Source: Caulobacter sp. SL161
GTDB lineage: Bacteria; Pseudomonadota; Alphaproteobacteria; Caulobacterales; Caulobacteraceae
NCBI RefSeq assembly: GCF_026672375.1
Contig: NZ_JAPPRA010000001.1
Coordinates: 3,410,001 to 3,474,000, forward strand
DNA: 64,000 nucleotides
Direction: 5' to 3'
The translations under genes and the position numbers were made by a program. The notes beneath the pieces were generated by a model. That model was not told the DNA's origin. It ran no database searches and saw nothing but the letters and a program-made list of their open reading frames with translations. The first letter of the stretch is position 1. Every line of letters begins with the position of its first letter. This document shows, one piece after another, positions 46,001 through 52,353 of this stretch.

Positions 46001-46708
46001 GACGCTCTCGCTGGCGGTGCGGGTCAGGCCCTCGCGACGCAGCACAGCTTCCGTCGCATAGACGAACTCGCCCGCCCCGGGGATCAGGCACACGCCCTTC
46101 AGCCGCTCCTCCAGCCCCACCGTCCCCGGCGCGCGTGGGCGGCGGAAGACCTCGAACGACAGCTGCGGCGGCCGGTTACCGAACGCCTCCAGCGGCAGGT
46201 CCTCGAACACCACATAGGCCACGCCGCGATAGGCCGGCGCGGTGCCCTCGATCGCGGCGATCAGCGGGTCAGGTGCCTGGTCCTCGGTTCCCAGATGCAC
46301 GCGCATCGTCACGCCGGAGAGGCCCATCACCCGGCCGTCGGCCCAGACCCGGCCGATCCCGTCGATGGGCCCCTCGGCCACGGCGACGGCGAACGACAGG
46401 CTGTAGGCGTAGGCGGTCGTCTTCTGGCCCTTGGAGCCGCCGACCCGGCCCTCGACGCGCCTTTCCCGAAACCGCGCCGCCCAGATCACCTGGCCGCCGA
46501 CCCGCGCGCGGCCGAACACGCACGGCAGCGCCGCGCCCTCGGCGGCGCCGGTCAGGCGCAGTTCAGGAATACGCGGCCCGACCTGGCGGGCGGGCGACAG
46601 GGCGCTGATCGCCGCCTGGTCGATCAGGCCGCCGACCACCGCGCCGGCCACGGCCCCGATGGGACCACCGAGGGCCGAGCCGACGCTGGAGAGGATCACC
46701 TGGGCCAT
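43001..46708 (-). CDS. GTA g15: tail tip/host-specificity protein with TIM-barrel domain
   Basis: A 1235-residue protein, the last gene of the gene transfer agent head-tail cluster. The N-terminus MAQVILSSVGSALGGPIGAVAGAVVGGLID and the block GLEERLKGVCLIPGAGEFVYAT are typical of GTA orfg15. The centre resembles a glycoside-hydrolase-type TIM barrel (FIIGSELRALT, IDFVGVDWYPPVTDW, IRLTEFGCPAVDKGANSPN) and the C-terminal part a phage tail hub/receptor-binding module (LLRGQRDGVASPV). It would sit at the tail end and contact the recipient. Intact over its whole length. Confidence 0.92.
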   Translation of the reverse strand: MAQVILSSVGSALGGPIGAVAGAVVGGLIDQAAISALSPARQVGPRIPELRLTGAAEGAALPCVFGRARVGGQVIWAARFRERRVEGRVGGSKGQKTTAYAYSLSFAVAVAEGPIDGIGRVWADGRVMGLSGVTMRVHLGTEDQAPDPLIAAIEGTAPAYRGVAYVVFEDLPLEAFGNRPPQLSFEVFRRPRAPGTVGLEERLKGVCLIPGAGEFVYATEAVLRREGLTRTASESVHNAEGRPDLMVALDQLQAQLPNVDHVTLVVAWFGTDLRCGQCQIKPGVEGAAKDTLPLTWSVAGVDRTAAHLISLKDGAPAYGGTPADAVVLQAIAELKRRGLKVTLYPFILMDAPPGQPAYPWRGRIACDPPSVEGTAAASAQVNAFFDGEWGLRRMVLHQAALAAQAGGVDGFIIGSELRALTTTRGPGGTYPAVAKLKTLAADVRSVLGPATKLGYAADWSEYFGHQPRDGSGHAVFHLDPLWADPNIDFVGVDWYPPVTDWRAGEDHLDAVAGFSGPHDPAYLRAGLTGGADFDWFYASSADRDAQVRTPITDGAHGEVWMFRPKDLLSWWGHSHHDRPGGVRSATPTAWVPRSKPIRLTEFGCPAVDKGANSPNLFIDPKSSESFLPPYSSGERDDFGQRRFLEAVLAWLDESAANPVSPLYGGPMIEAASAWCWDARPFPDFPARSDVWSDGGNWLLGHWLTGGAGIAPLPELIQALAARAGVTLDPGEAGGAVGGYVVDRPMRLRDALSPLAEAFALDPVERGDEVRMVSRTGRAVAAIEPDDLVLPEDGPAERETRTLDPAVEALRLRFLDAARDYQVGALIVRREAGEGTRDADAPIVLSAAEAGAVARRMLDSDAAARRSRIVRLSPSAALRFEAGDRVALEGQTWRVQRLDLDERPRATLVPVMAAGGVAPVIDWTPAPPRDPASPPVLYVLDLPSGGDLSDDARPLVAAAADPWRPLDVHAGAGVETLTVRARLAAPATLGVTLTDLAPSSPHRLDRAARLEVRIEGASLSSAPLAAVLAGANALAVRAPSGDWEVIAFQTAQLIAPDVWRLSGLLRGQRDGVASPVVIPAGAAVVLLDEAVVPMSVAAFERGTSLTVRAAPAGGPPSGEGMTQISAVWTGRGLRPLAPAHLRKRMIGGDLSVSWIRRARVGGDVWEGEVPLAEGVERYRVRVLDGGAVLREAEVTTPSFTYAAAMRAADTPSSGARLELAQGSSLYGWGAPATTSL

Positions 46709-46792
46709 TCTTATGCTCCTTCTCTACCGACCTCCCCGGCGACACGTCAGTACGGCGAAGCCAATGCCGGGGAGGTCGAGCGTTTGCTTCGG

Positions 46793-46898
46793 TGCGTCCT
46801 TCGAGGCTCGCCTTCGGCTCACACCTCAGGATGAGGAACACCGTTGCTGAACACCTCATCCTGAGGTGCGCGCTCCTGAGCGCGCCTCGAAGGACGCA
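46793..46898. repeat. Family D palindromic repeat
   Basis: Perfect 14-bp terminal inverted repeats (TGCGTCCTTCGAGG / CCTCGAAGGACGCA) enclose CCTCAGGATGAGG...CCTCATCCTGAGG arms. Its right half is translated as the tail and stop codon of GTA g14. Confidence 0.85.
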
Positions 46899-47470
46899 GG
46901 GCGGCAAGACGCAGACAGGTGTTTGGGTGATGGAAACCGAAACGCCGCCACGCAGCGCTCGCGCCACCAGCGGCCGAGCGCGCTCTCGACGCAGGCCCGG
47001 CCCCAATAGGCGTGGATGATGCGGTCGGGCGCGGCCTTGATCGCGCAGTGCTTGGCGGCCGCGCCGGGGGCCATGCGGAAGACGAGCACGTCGCCGGGCC
47101 TGGCCTGGGACAAGGGAAGGGCGACGAGCCAGCGCCCGAACGCCTCCAGCAGCGGCTCGCCGACGCCGATCTCGGCCCAGTCAGGGCGATAAGGCGGCGG
47201 CGCCTCGGGCTCGTCGCCGTACAGCCCCCGCCAGACCCCGCGGACCAGGCCCAGGCAATCGCAGCCCGCGCCGAGGGTCGAGGCCTGGTGGCGATAGGGG
47301 GTGCCGAGCCAGAGGCGGGTTTGGGCGACAACCAAATCCTCCCCCCAGCGGGGGAGGTGTCGGCCCGTAGGGACGACGGAGGGGGAAGAGGCCGGGCCAG
47401 GACAAGTTCCCCCTCCGGCCTTCGGCCACCTCCCCCTCTGGGGGGAGGATTGCGCGCCCCCGCCCCTCAC
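46856..47470 (-). CDS. GTA g14: NlpC/P60-type tail peptidase with repeat-encoded ends
   Basis: A cell-wall peptidase of the GTA tail. The core VVAQTRLWLGTPYRHQASTLGAGCDCLGLVRGVW carries the catalytic Cys (about 72 counting from GTG 47470) and KHCAIKAAPDRIIHAY the His. The GTG at 47470 overlaps the g13 stop (GTGA). If used, residues 7 to about 45 are encoded by a family A repeat, and the last 13 residues (ASFEARSGARTSG) by a family D repeat. Relatives have only a few residues before VVA, so the repeat has entered the very 5' end in frame. A TTG at 47335 is the alternative start. Confidence 0.85.
   Translation of the reverse strand: MRGGGAQSSPQRGRWPKAGGGTCPGPASSPSVVPTGRHLPRWGEDLVVAQTRLWLGTPYRHQASTLGAGCDCLGLVRGVWRGLYGDEPEAPPPYRPDWAEIGVGEPLLEAFGRWLVALPLSQARPGDVLVFRMAPGAAAKHCAIKAAPDRIIHAYWGRACVESALGRWWRERCVAAFRFPSPKHLSASCRPASFEARSGARTSG
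47334..47451. repeat. Family A palindromic repeat, copy 5 (inside g14 5' end)
   Basis: About 118 bp with AAATCCTCCCCC...GGGGGAGGATT ends, between the overlapping g13 stop/g14 GTG and the conserved start of the g14 peptidase core. The reading frame is open throughout. Confidence 0.85.
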
Positions 47471-48093
47471 CGCCGCCCGCCGTCGTTGCGCTCGCCCTCG
47501 ACGGGGTACAGCGTCAGGAAGTCCTCGCCGGGCGCGGTGGGAAACCCTCGGAAGTTCACGCCGTTGCTGAAAACGCCAACGCAGGTGGCCCAGCGCTTGT
47601 CGCAGACCGCCCCCGGCGCGGGCGTGATCCCGCAGCGGACATCGCCCAGGCGCGCGTCGCACAGCCGGGTGAAGGTGCGGCCCGCCACCCGCTCCAGCGC
47701 TGCCAAGGGGCCGGCCAGGGTCGCGGTGAAGGCCTCGCCCTCGCGGTTCACCGAGGCGATGCTGGCGGTCCAAAGCGAGACGCGGCGCGACGGCGCGCTC
47801 CAGTCCACGCGCAGCGCCTCGACCCGCGCGCCGTCATAGAGACCGGCGGCCAGGTCGGACGGCGCGATGCCCGCATCATCCAGCACGCCCAGCACCGCGC
47901 TCTGGCCCGGCCCATAGCCGACGCCGCTTTCGGCCGCGCCAGGACTCCAGCCGCCGCAGGCTTGGCAGGTCACGCCCTCGACGACGAGATCGCGGTCATG
48001 ATCGGTGAAGCCCAGGCGCGTTCCGTCGGCGCGGGTCAGGATCCAGGCGTGGCAAAGGCGGGCCTCGTCCAGGCCCTCGGGCAAGGCGCGCAT
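47467..48093 (-). CDS. GTA g13: DUF2163 tail hub protein
   Basis: A 208-residue protein. It starts MRALPEGLDEARLCHAWILTRADGTRLGFTDHDRDLVVEGVTC and has the characteristic LYDGARVEALRVDW and FTRLCDARLGDVRCG blocks of DUF2163/BR0599-type GTA orfg13 proteins. The conserved Cys (CQACGG, RLCDARLGDVRCG, VCDKRWATC) may bind an iron-sulfur cluster as reported for the Rhodobacter GTA hub. Somewhat shorter than relatives. Its start overlaps the g12 stop (TGATG). Confidence 0.88.
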   Translation of the reverse strand: MRALPEGLDEARLCHAWILTRADGTRLGFTDHDRDLVVEGVTCQACGGWSPGAAESGVGYGPGQSAVLGVLDDAGIAPSDLAAGLYDGARVEALRVDWSAPSRRVSLWTASIASVNREGEAFTATLAGPLAALERVAGRTFTRLCDARLGDVRCGITPAPGAVCDKRWATCVGVFSNGVNFRGFPTAPGEDFLTLYPVEGERNDGGRR

Positions 48094-48725
48094 CAGACCA
48101 GCACCTCGACCAGGGCGCAGGCGGTGACGCGGGCGGCGGCGAAGCCCTCCAGGGTCACGTCCAGCCGGTCAAGGTCGAACCGCACCGGGGTGTCGAACGC
48201 AAAGCCCGCCGTCACCGCCGCCCCGGCGGCCGGCGCGACGTTGAAGGTGACCTGGCCCGTGGTGAGGTCGACCGCGAAGGCGCCCGGCGCCAGGACGACG
48301 CCCGCCACCGCCACCGTCACCGTGCCGGTGACCGGCTTGGCGATGGTGCGGTCCACCGCCTCGCCGCCCGCGCCATAGGTCTTGCGCAGCTGAAAGGCCT
48401 TGCGCGCCCCGTCGCCGGTTCCCAGCGTCTGGTCGCCCGCCGCCGGCTGGGCCGAGGGGGCGCAGGACTTCCAGTCGGTCGGGTCGCGGAAGCGAAAGCC
48501 GCACAAGCGTCCGCGCCGCGCCTCGAAGAAGGCGACCAGCTCGGCGATCTCGTCCAAGGGGCGCGGGGCGGTGGCGATCAGATAGCGGCGACGGCTCTGA
48601 GCCCAGGGACTGGTGCGCCGCTCGTGGCCAGAGGCCAGGCTCACCACCTCGGTGCGCCGCTCGATCCCGCCCGTGCAGCCGAACGCCAGGCGCGCAGGCA
48701 GGCGCGCCTCATGGAACTCGCTCAT
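48093..48725 (-). CDS. GTA g12: DUF2460 distal tail protein
   Basis: A 210-residue protein beginning MSEFHEARLPARLAFGCTGGIERRTEVV with FFEARRGRLCGFRFRDPTDWKS, the DUF2460 signature of GTA orfg12. ATG 48725 follows AAGGA by a good distance; a TTG one codon upstream is not preferred. It is the first gene of the g12-g15 block, after a 1.3-kb non-GTA insertion that separates it from g11. Confidence 0.9.
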   Translation of the reverse strand: MSEFHEARLPARLAFGCTGGIERRTEVVSLASGHERRTSPWAQSRRRYLIATAPRPLDEIAELVAFFEARRGRLCGFRFRDPTDWKSCAPSAQPAAGDQTLGTGDGARKAFQLRKTYGAGGEAVDRTIAKPVTGTVTVAVAGVVLAPGAFAVDLTTGQVTFNVAPAAGAAVTAGFAFDTPVRFDLDRLDVTLEGFAAARVTACALVEVLV

Positions 48726-48875
48726 CAAGCGATCCTTCTGGAAAGTCGTGAAAAGGTTTGAGGAAAAGCAAGACGGCGCTTAGTCGACGCCATTAAGACG
48801 ACGTCATGACCCGCTTTTCACTTCTTGCGCGGGACATCGGTCTCTAGGTTAGGGATCGAGATTGGAGACCACGAA

Positions 48876-49340
48876 ATGGATTGGAAGACCCTGTTCCTGT
48901 CGCCTGAGGGCCGCATCGGCCGGCAGTCGTTCTGGATCGGCTGGCTCGTCCTGCTGGGCGTGAACGTCGTGGCCAGCTGGATCCCGTTCGTCGGAACCCT
49001 GATCATCCTCGCCAGCATCTACGCCAGCGTCTGCATCCACGCCAAGCGCCTGCACGACATGGGTCAAACGGGCTGGTGGCAGGTCCTGCCCTGGGTCCTG
49101 GGTCCCGTGCTGGTGTTCGGCGCCGCCGTCTCGGTGGGCGTGATGCCCGCCATCGCCGCGCTGACCAACGGCGAGCCCGAAGTGTCGGCCCTGACCGCGC
49201 TGGTGGGCCTGTTCGTCTCGGTCTTCATCGCCTTCGGCATCTGGCTGGCCTTCACCCTGTGGGTCGGCTGCAGCCTGGGCCAGCCGCGCGAGAACAAGTA
49301 CGGCCCGCCGCCGCCGAACACGACCGCCGTGGCGTTGTAG
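48876..49340 (+). CDS. DUF805 membrane protein (cargo inside GTA cluster)
   Basis: A 154-residue protein with the DUF805 start MDWKTLFLSPEGRIGRQSFWIGWLVLLGVNVV, several membrane helices and the conserved cytosolic block IHAKRLHDMGQTGWW. GGAG lies upstream of ATG 48876. Function unknown; DUF805 proteins are small inner-membrane proteins. It is on the strand opposite to all GTA genes and sits between g12 and g11, so it is not a GTA structural gene. Confidence 0.88.
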   Translation: MDWKTLFLSPEGRIGRQSFWIGWLVLLGVNVVASWIPFVGTLIILASIYASVCIHAKRLHDMGQTGWWQVLPWVLGPVLVFGAAVSVGVMPAIAALTNGEPEVSALTALVGLFVSVFIAFGIWLAFTLWVGCSLGQPRENKYGPPPPNTTAVAL

Positions 49341-49452
49341 CGGATCGAAGAGCCCGCGCACCCACGCTTGTCCGCCGAAGAGCGAGAGCGCGTTAGGTTT
49401 GAGTGTGAGCGGTTAAACCGCTCGAACGCGCTCTAAACTCAAGAAGATCAGA

Positions 49453-49496
49453 GCCTGTTTATCTGGCTAAGATGGTTCCATCTAAGCCAGACAGGC
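49453..49496. terminator. Long hairpin between DUF805 and cupin genes
   Basis: GCCTGT (49453-49458) pairs with ACAGGC (49491-49496), and CTGGCTAAGATGG (49463-49475) pairs with CCATCTAAGCCAG (49478-49490) with one mismatch and a 2-base loop. It lies between converging genes, so a bidirectional terminator is likely, although no long T-run follows. Confidence 0.55.
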
Positions 49497-49497
49497 G

Positions 49498-49899
49498 CTA
49501 CGGGGCCCGACGGGCGTCGCGCTTGCCTGACCAGCTGATGAACATGGTGCAGTGCTCGCTCAGGCAACCGTCGAGGTGCGACTGTTCCCCAGGCTGGAAC
49601 CAGTAGCTGCCGGGTCCGAGCGGCTTGGCGCCGCCCCCCTCGCCGGCCTGGGCGTGGGTCATCACGCCCTCGAGCACGACGAGCCGATAGTCCGACGAAT
49701 GGACGTGGGGTACGCCTTGTCCACGGGAAAAGCGCATCAGCATGTCGGACGGACCGGTGGCTGGATCACCGTGCAGAACAGCGATCTGAGGCCCATTCGG
49801 ATTACGTGGATCTAGCGGGGCGAAGCGGATGTCGTCGATCGCGAGGGTTACGGGCGCCGCCTGCACGGCCATGGCCAAAAACATCGGCGTCCAAACCAT
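49498..49899 (-). CDS. Exported cupin-domain protein
   Basis: A 133-residue protein. A short signal peptide (MVWTPMFLAMAVQAAP) is followed by a cupin barrel with metal-type His residues (GVPHVHSSDYRLVVLEGVMTH and PGEQSHLDGCLSEHCTMFISW). It resembles small DUF4437-like cupins. An upstream in-frame ATG at 49935 is possible, but 49899 places the signal peptide correctly. It lies inside the GTA cluster between g12 and g11 and is not a known GTA gene. Confidence 0.7.
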   Translation of the reverse strand: MVWTPMFLAMAVQAAPVTLAIDDIRFAPLDPRNPNGPQIAVLHGDPATGPSDMLMRFSRGQGVPHVHSSDYRLVVLEGVMTHAQAGEGGGAKPLGPGSYWFQPGEQSHLDGCLSEHCTMFISWSGKRDARRAP

Positions 49900-49991
49900 A
49901 GCCCGCCTCACTGCTACAAAAGGCGCCACGACCATACAACGCGTCGCGCTGCTGTCTATGGTTGCCCTGAGCCCAGGCGCTTCAGGCGCCC

Positions 49992-50498
49992 CTACAGCCC
50001 CCGCGCGCCCAAGCTCACCGCCCGCGCCAGGGCCTGGGCGATCTGGGCGTCGGAGCGGATCAGGCCCGAAGCCTCGCCGCCCTGGACATTGACCGTCACC
50101 GACACCCCGCCGTTTCCGACGGGCTCGATGCTTCCCGCCGAGGCCGGGCGGAACAGCTCCGGTCCCCGCTCGCCCACCAGATAGGCCCCGCCGGGCAGCA
50201 CTGGCCCGCCGTCGGCTCGCGCTCCGGCGAAGGTCTTGGTCAGGGCCTCACCAAGCCCCCCGCCCTTCAGCGCCGCCCCGGCCGCGCCCAGCACCGCGCG
50301 CGCCAGCTCCGACAACGACACCTGCCCGTCCGAGGCCGCACGGGCCAGGGAGCGGACGAGCGACGCCCCGGCGCGGGCGAAGGCCTCGTCGATCGAGCGC
50401 GCCGCGCGCTCGGCGGGAGCCTTCAGGCTTTCGAGCGCAGCGGCCGCCTCGGCGGCGCGGGCGGGAACGGCCGACAAGCCGTCTTGGTCGAAACTCAT
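49992..50498 (-). CDS. GTA g11: short tail tape-measure protein
   Basis: A 168-residue protein with a helical Ala-rich N-terminal part (AAALESLKAPAERAARSIDEAFARAGASLV) and the conserved block GGPVLPGGAYLVGERGPELFRPASAG typical of GTA/phage tape-measure proteins. Its shortness fits the short GTA tail. Overlaps g10.1 by 4 bases (ATGA). Confidence 0.85.
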   Translation of the reverse strand: MSFDQDGLSAVPARAAEAAAALESLKAPAERAARSIDEAFARAGASLVRSLARAASDGQVSLSELARAVLGAAGAALKGGGLGEALTKTFAGARADGGPVLPGGAYLVGERGPELFRPASAGSIEPVGNGGVSVTVNVQGGEASGLIRSDAQIAQALARAVSLGARGL

Positions 50499-50677
50499 GG
50501 GACGGTCTCCTCGTCAGGGTAGCGGGCGATCAGGTCACATAAGGCCGCCCGGTTCAGGGACGGCGCGGGCGGGGCCTCGGTGAGCGCCCGCCACTCCTTC
50601 AGCGACAGCCGCCAGAAGGCCTCGGGCGGCAGCCCCAGGCTCAGCGCCAGCCGTAGGGGCGCGGCCCAGGCGCTCAT
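50495..50677 (-). CDS. GTA g10.1: small tail assembly chaperone
   Basis: A 60-residue protein, MSAWAAPLRLALSLGLPPEAFWRLSLKEWRAL..., matching the pattern of the phage tail assembly chaperone (G-L-x-P-x-x-F-W-x-L-S-x-x-E-W) encoded after GTA g10. Start and stop overlap its neighbours by ATGA, so translation is coupled. Confidence 0.85.
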   Translation of the reverse strand: MSAWAAPLRLALSLGLPPEAFWRLSLKEWRALTEAPPAPSLNRAALCDLIARYPDEETVP

Positions 50678-50958
50678 GCGCAGGCGGCCAAGGCGGCGGC
50701 CAGGGCGCCGGCGGCTTCCGGCACAGTGGCGCGGGCGGCGATCTCCGGCGCCTCGCCGCCGCCCTCCAGCAGCGCGGCCAGGATGGCCGACAGCTCGGCG
50801 GCGGTCAGCGTGGCGATACGGTCGGGCAGCTGCGACCAGTCGGCGAGGTTCAGCGCCGCCTCGATGCGAGCCAGGGAGCCGAGCGTCAGACACAGCCTGC
50901 GCGGCGCGCCGGCCAAGGTCACGACGACCTCGCCGCGGGCGGGGTTGGGGGTGAGCAT
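50674..50958 (-). CDS. GTA g10: tail assembly protein
   Basis: A 94-residue protein (MLTPNPARGEVVVTLAGAPRRLCLTLGSLARIEAALNLADWSQLPDRIATLTAAELSAIL...) of the GTA gp10 family, with the L-x-L-x-L-G-A/S-L-A-x-I-E-x-A block. ATG 50958 is used; a longer in-frame reading runs through a family C repeat and is rejected. Confidence 0.85.
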   Translation of the reverse strand: MLTPNPARGEVVVTLAGAPRRLCLTLGSLARIEAALNLADWSQLPDRIATLTAAELSAILAALLEGGGEAPEIAARATVPEAAGALAAALAACA

Positions 50959-50985
50959 GTTGGGGGTTGAGCCTCCTTTACAGCC

Positions 50986-51080
50986 TGTCATCCCGGCCGC
51001 AGCGCAGCGGAGAGCCGGGACCGTCTCAAACTCAGCGTTTGTGGCGGTCCCGGATCGGCCTGCGGCCGTCCGGGATGACA
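50986..51080. repeat. Family C palindromic repeat, copy 3
   Basis: TGTCATCCCGGCCGC...CCGGGATGACA, about 95 bp, in the short gap between GTA g10 and g9. Confidence 0.8.
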
Positions 51081-51105
51081 TGGGTTTTGCTTGGGCGCTT
51101 ATTGA

Positions 51106-51522
51106 TCAGATCGCCGTAAAGCTCACCGCCCCGGCGCTGGCCAGGCTGAGCGCGAACACCGCCTCGCCGTCGTGTTCGCCGGCGTATTCCAGGGCCGCGA
51201 CGATGAACGCCCCTTCCAGCTGGCCAAAGTCGGGGATGATCAGCCGCCACACGCGGGCCGACTGGTCGAAGAAGCTGGTGCGCACCTGGGCGTCGGACAC
51301 AGCGTCGCGGAACACCCCCGAGCCCGACACGGCCACCGACTTGACCCCCGCCCCGGCCAGCAGCTCGCGCCAGCGGCCGGTGCTGTCGCTGTCGGTGATG
51401 TCCAGGGTCCGGGCGTTGAGGCTGATCGTGCGGGCGCGCAGGCCCGCCACGGTGTGGAAGGTGGGCGTCGGCGCCCCGTCGCTGATCTTCAGCAGCATGT
51501 CCTTGCCGGCTTGGGCGGCCAT
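51106..51522 (-). CDS. GTA g9: major tail tube protein
   Basis: A 138-residue protein starting MAAQAGKDMLLKISDGAPTPTFHTVAGLRARTISLNARTLDITDSDSTGRWRELLAGAG, the TP901-1/GTA orfg9 major tail pattern. It polymerises to form the tail tube. The C-terminal part (FDQSARVWRLIIPDFGQLEGAFIVAALEYAGEHDGEAVF) is also conserved in the family. It lies 12 bases after g8. Confidence 0.92.
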   Translation of the reverse strand: MAAQAGKDMLLKISDGAPTPTFHTVAGLRARTISLNARTLDITDSDSTGRWRELLAGAGVKSVAVSGSGVFRDAVSDAQVRTSFFDQSARVWRLIIPDFGQLEGAFIVAALEYAGEHDGEAVFALSLASAGAVSFTAI

Positions 51523-51534
51523 GTCGGTTCTCCG

Positions 51535-51933
51535 TTACAGGGCCTCGGTCACCGCCCGCACGCGGACGATCCCGAGGGTGGTTTCGCGGTCGGCGCCGGC
51601 GAAGACGTCGGCATAGGGCACGCGCAGGTTCACCAGGCGCCGGCCGACAAGCGTGGGCCGGGCGTCGTGCAGGGCCGCGCGGACGGCGGCGACCAGGGCG
51701 CGGGCCTCTTCGGGCCCGCCGAAGCGGCTGGCGCAGGTCAGGGTCAGGAGATGCTCGATCCCCTCCCCGCCGACGCCGCCGACCGCCCGGCCCTCGGCGC
51801 GGGTGACGACGATGCAGGGATAGGTCGGCAGGCGGGGACTGGCGCCATACACCCGCTGGCCGGCGATGGCGGTGACGGCGGGCGCGGCCTTCAGCGTCGC
51901 GACCAGGGCGTCGATCAGGGGCTTGTCGCTCAC
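51535..51933 (-). CDS. GTA g8: DUF3168 tail terminator protein
   Basis: A 132-residue protein (start SDKPLIDALVATLKAAPAVTAI after GTG 51933), with the DUF3168 block QRVYGASPRLPTYPCIVVTRAEGRAV. The GTG overlaps the g6 stop (GTGA), so it is preferred over an ATG at 51963. It caps the tail tube at the head side. Confidence 0.85.
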   Translation of the reverse strand: MSDKPLIDALVATLKAAPAVTAIAGQRVYGASPRLPTYPCIVVTRAEGRAVGGVGGEGIEHLLTLTCASRFGGPEEARALVAAVRAALHDARPTLVGRRLVNLRVPYADVFAGADRETTLGIVRVRAVTEAL

Positions 51934-52199
51934 AGCCTGGCCTTTCGGTAGGGGGTCAGCCACGGCTCGACGAGGGCCAGCGCGGGCTCGCCGGCGTCTC
52001 GGTGCTCGTAGGCGTGGGCGGCCAGGACCAGCACCGACAGGCGCAGCGGGGCTGGGCTGGCGGCGGTCAGGGCGACGCCGGCGGCGCTGGCCACCCGCGC
52101 CTCGGCCGCGTCGATCAGCAGGGTCAGCAGCGCGTCTTCCGAAGCGTCGGACACGCGCAGAAACGCCCTGGCCTCGGCCAGGGTGAGGGCTTGGGGCAT
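51930..52199 (-). CDS. GTA g6: head-tail adaptor (gp6-like)
   Basis: An 89-residue protein, MPQALTLAEARAFLRVSDASEDALLTLLIDAAEARVASAAG..., the gp6-like head-tail connector pattern (L-x-E-A-x-x-F-L-R-V, D-x-L-L-x-x-L-I-x-A-A-x-x-x-x-x). It is shorter than in some GTAs. No separate g7 (stopper) gene lies between it and g8, which overlap. Confidence 0.82.
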   Translation of the reverse strand: MPQALTLAEARAFLRVSDASEDALLTLLIDAAEARVASAAGVALTAASPAPLRLSVLVLAAHAYEHRDAGEPALALVEPWLTPYRKARL

Positions 52200-52219
52200 G
52201 GGGGGACTTTCGGGAACGG

Positions 52220-52342
52220 GGTCACTTGCCCCCTCCGCGCTGACGCGCTCCTCCCCCGGAGGGGGAAGAAGGGTGGCGCGCCTTCCGCCCCCTCTGGGGG
52301 CGGACGACCTCGCAATGCGAGGTCAGGTGGGGGCAAGTGACC
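52220..52342. repeat. Family B palindromic repeat, copy 1
   Basis: Perfect 14-bp ends GGTCACTTGCCCCC / GGGGGCAAGTGACC enclose internal CTCCCCCGGAGGGGGAAG and GCCCCCTCTGGGGGC hairpins. It lies between GTA g6 and g5; the second copy is at 54715. Confidence 0.85.
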
Positions 52343-52353
52343 GGATCAGATGG

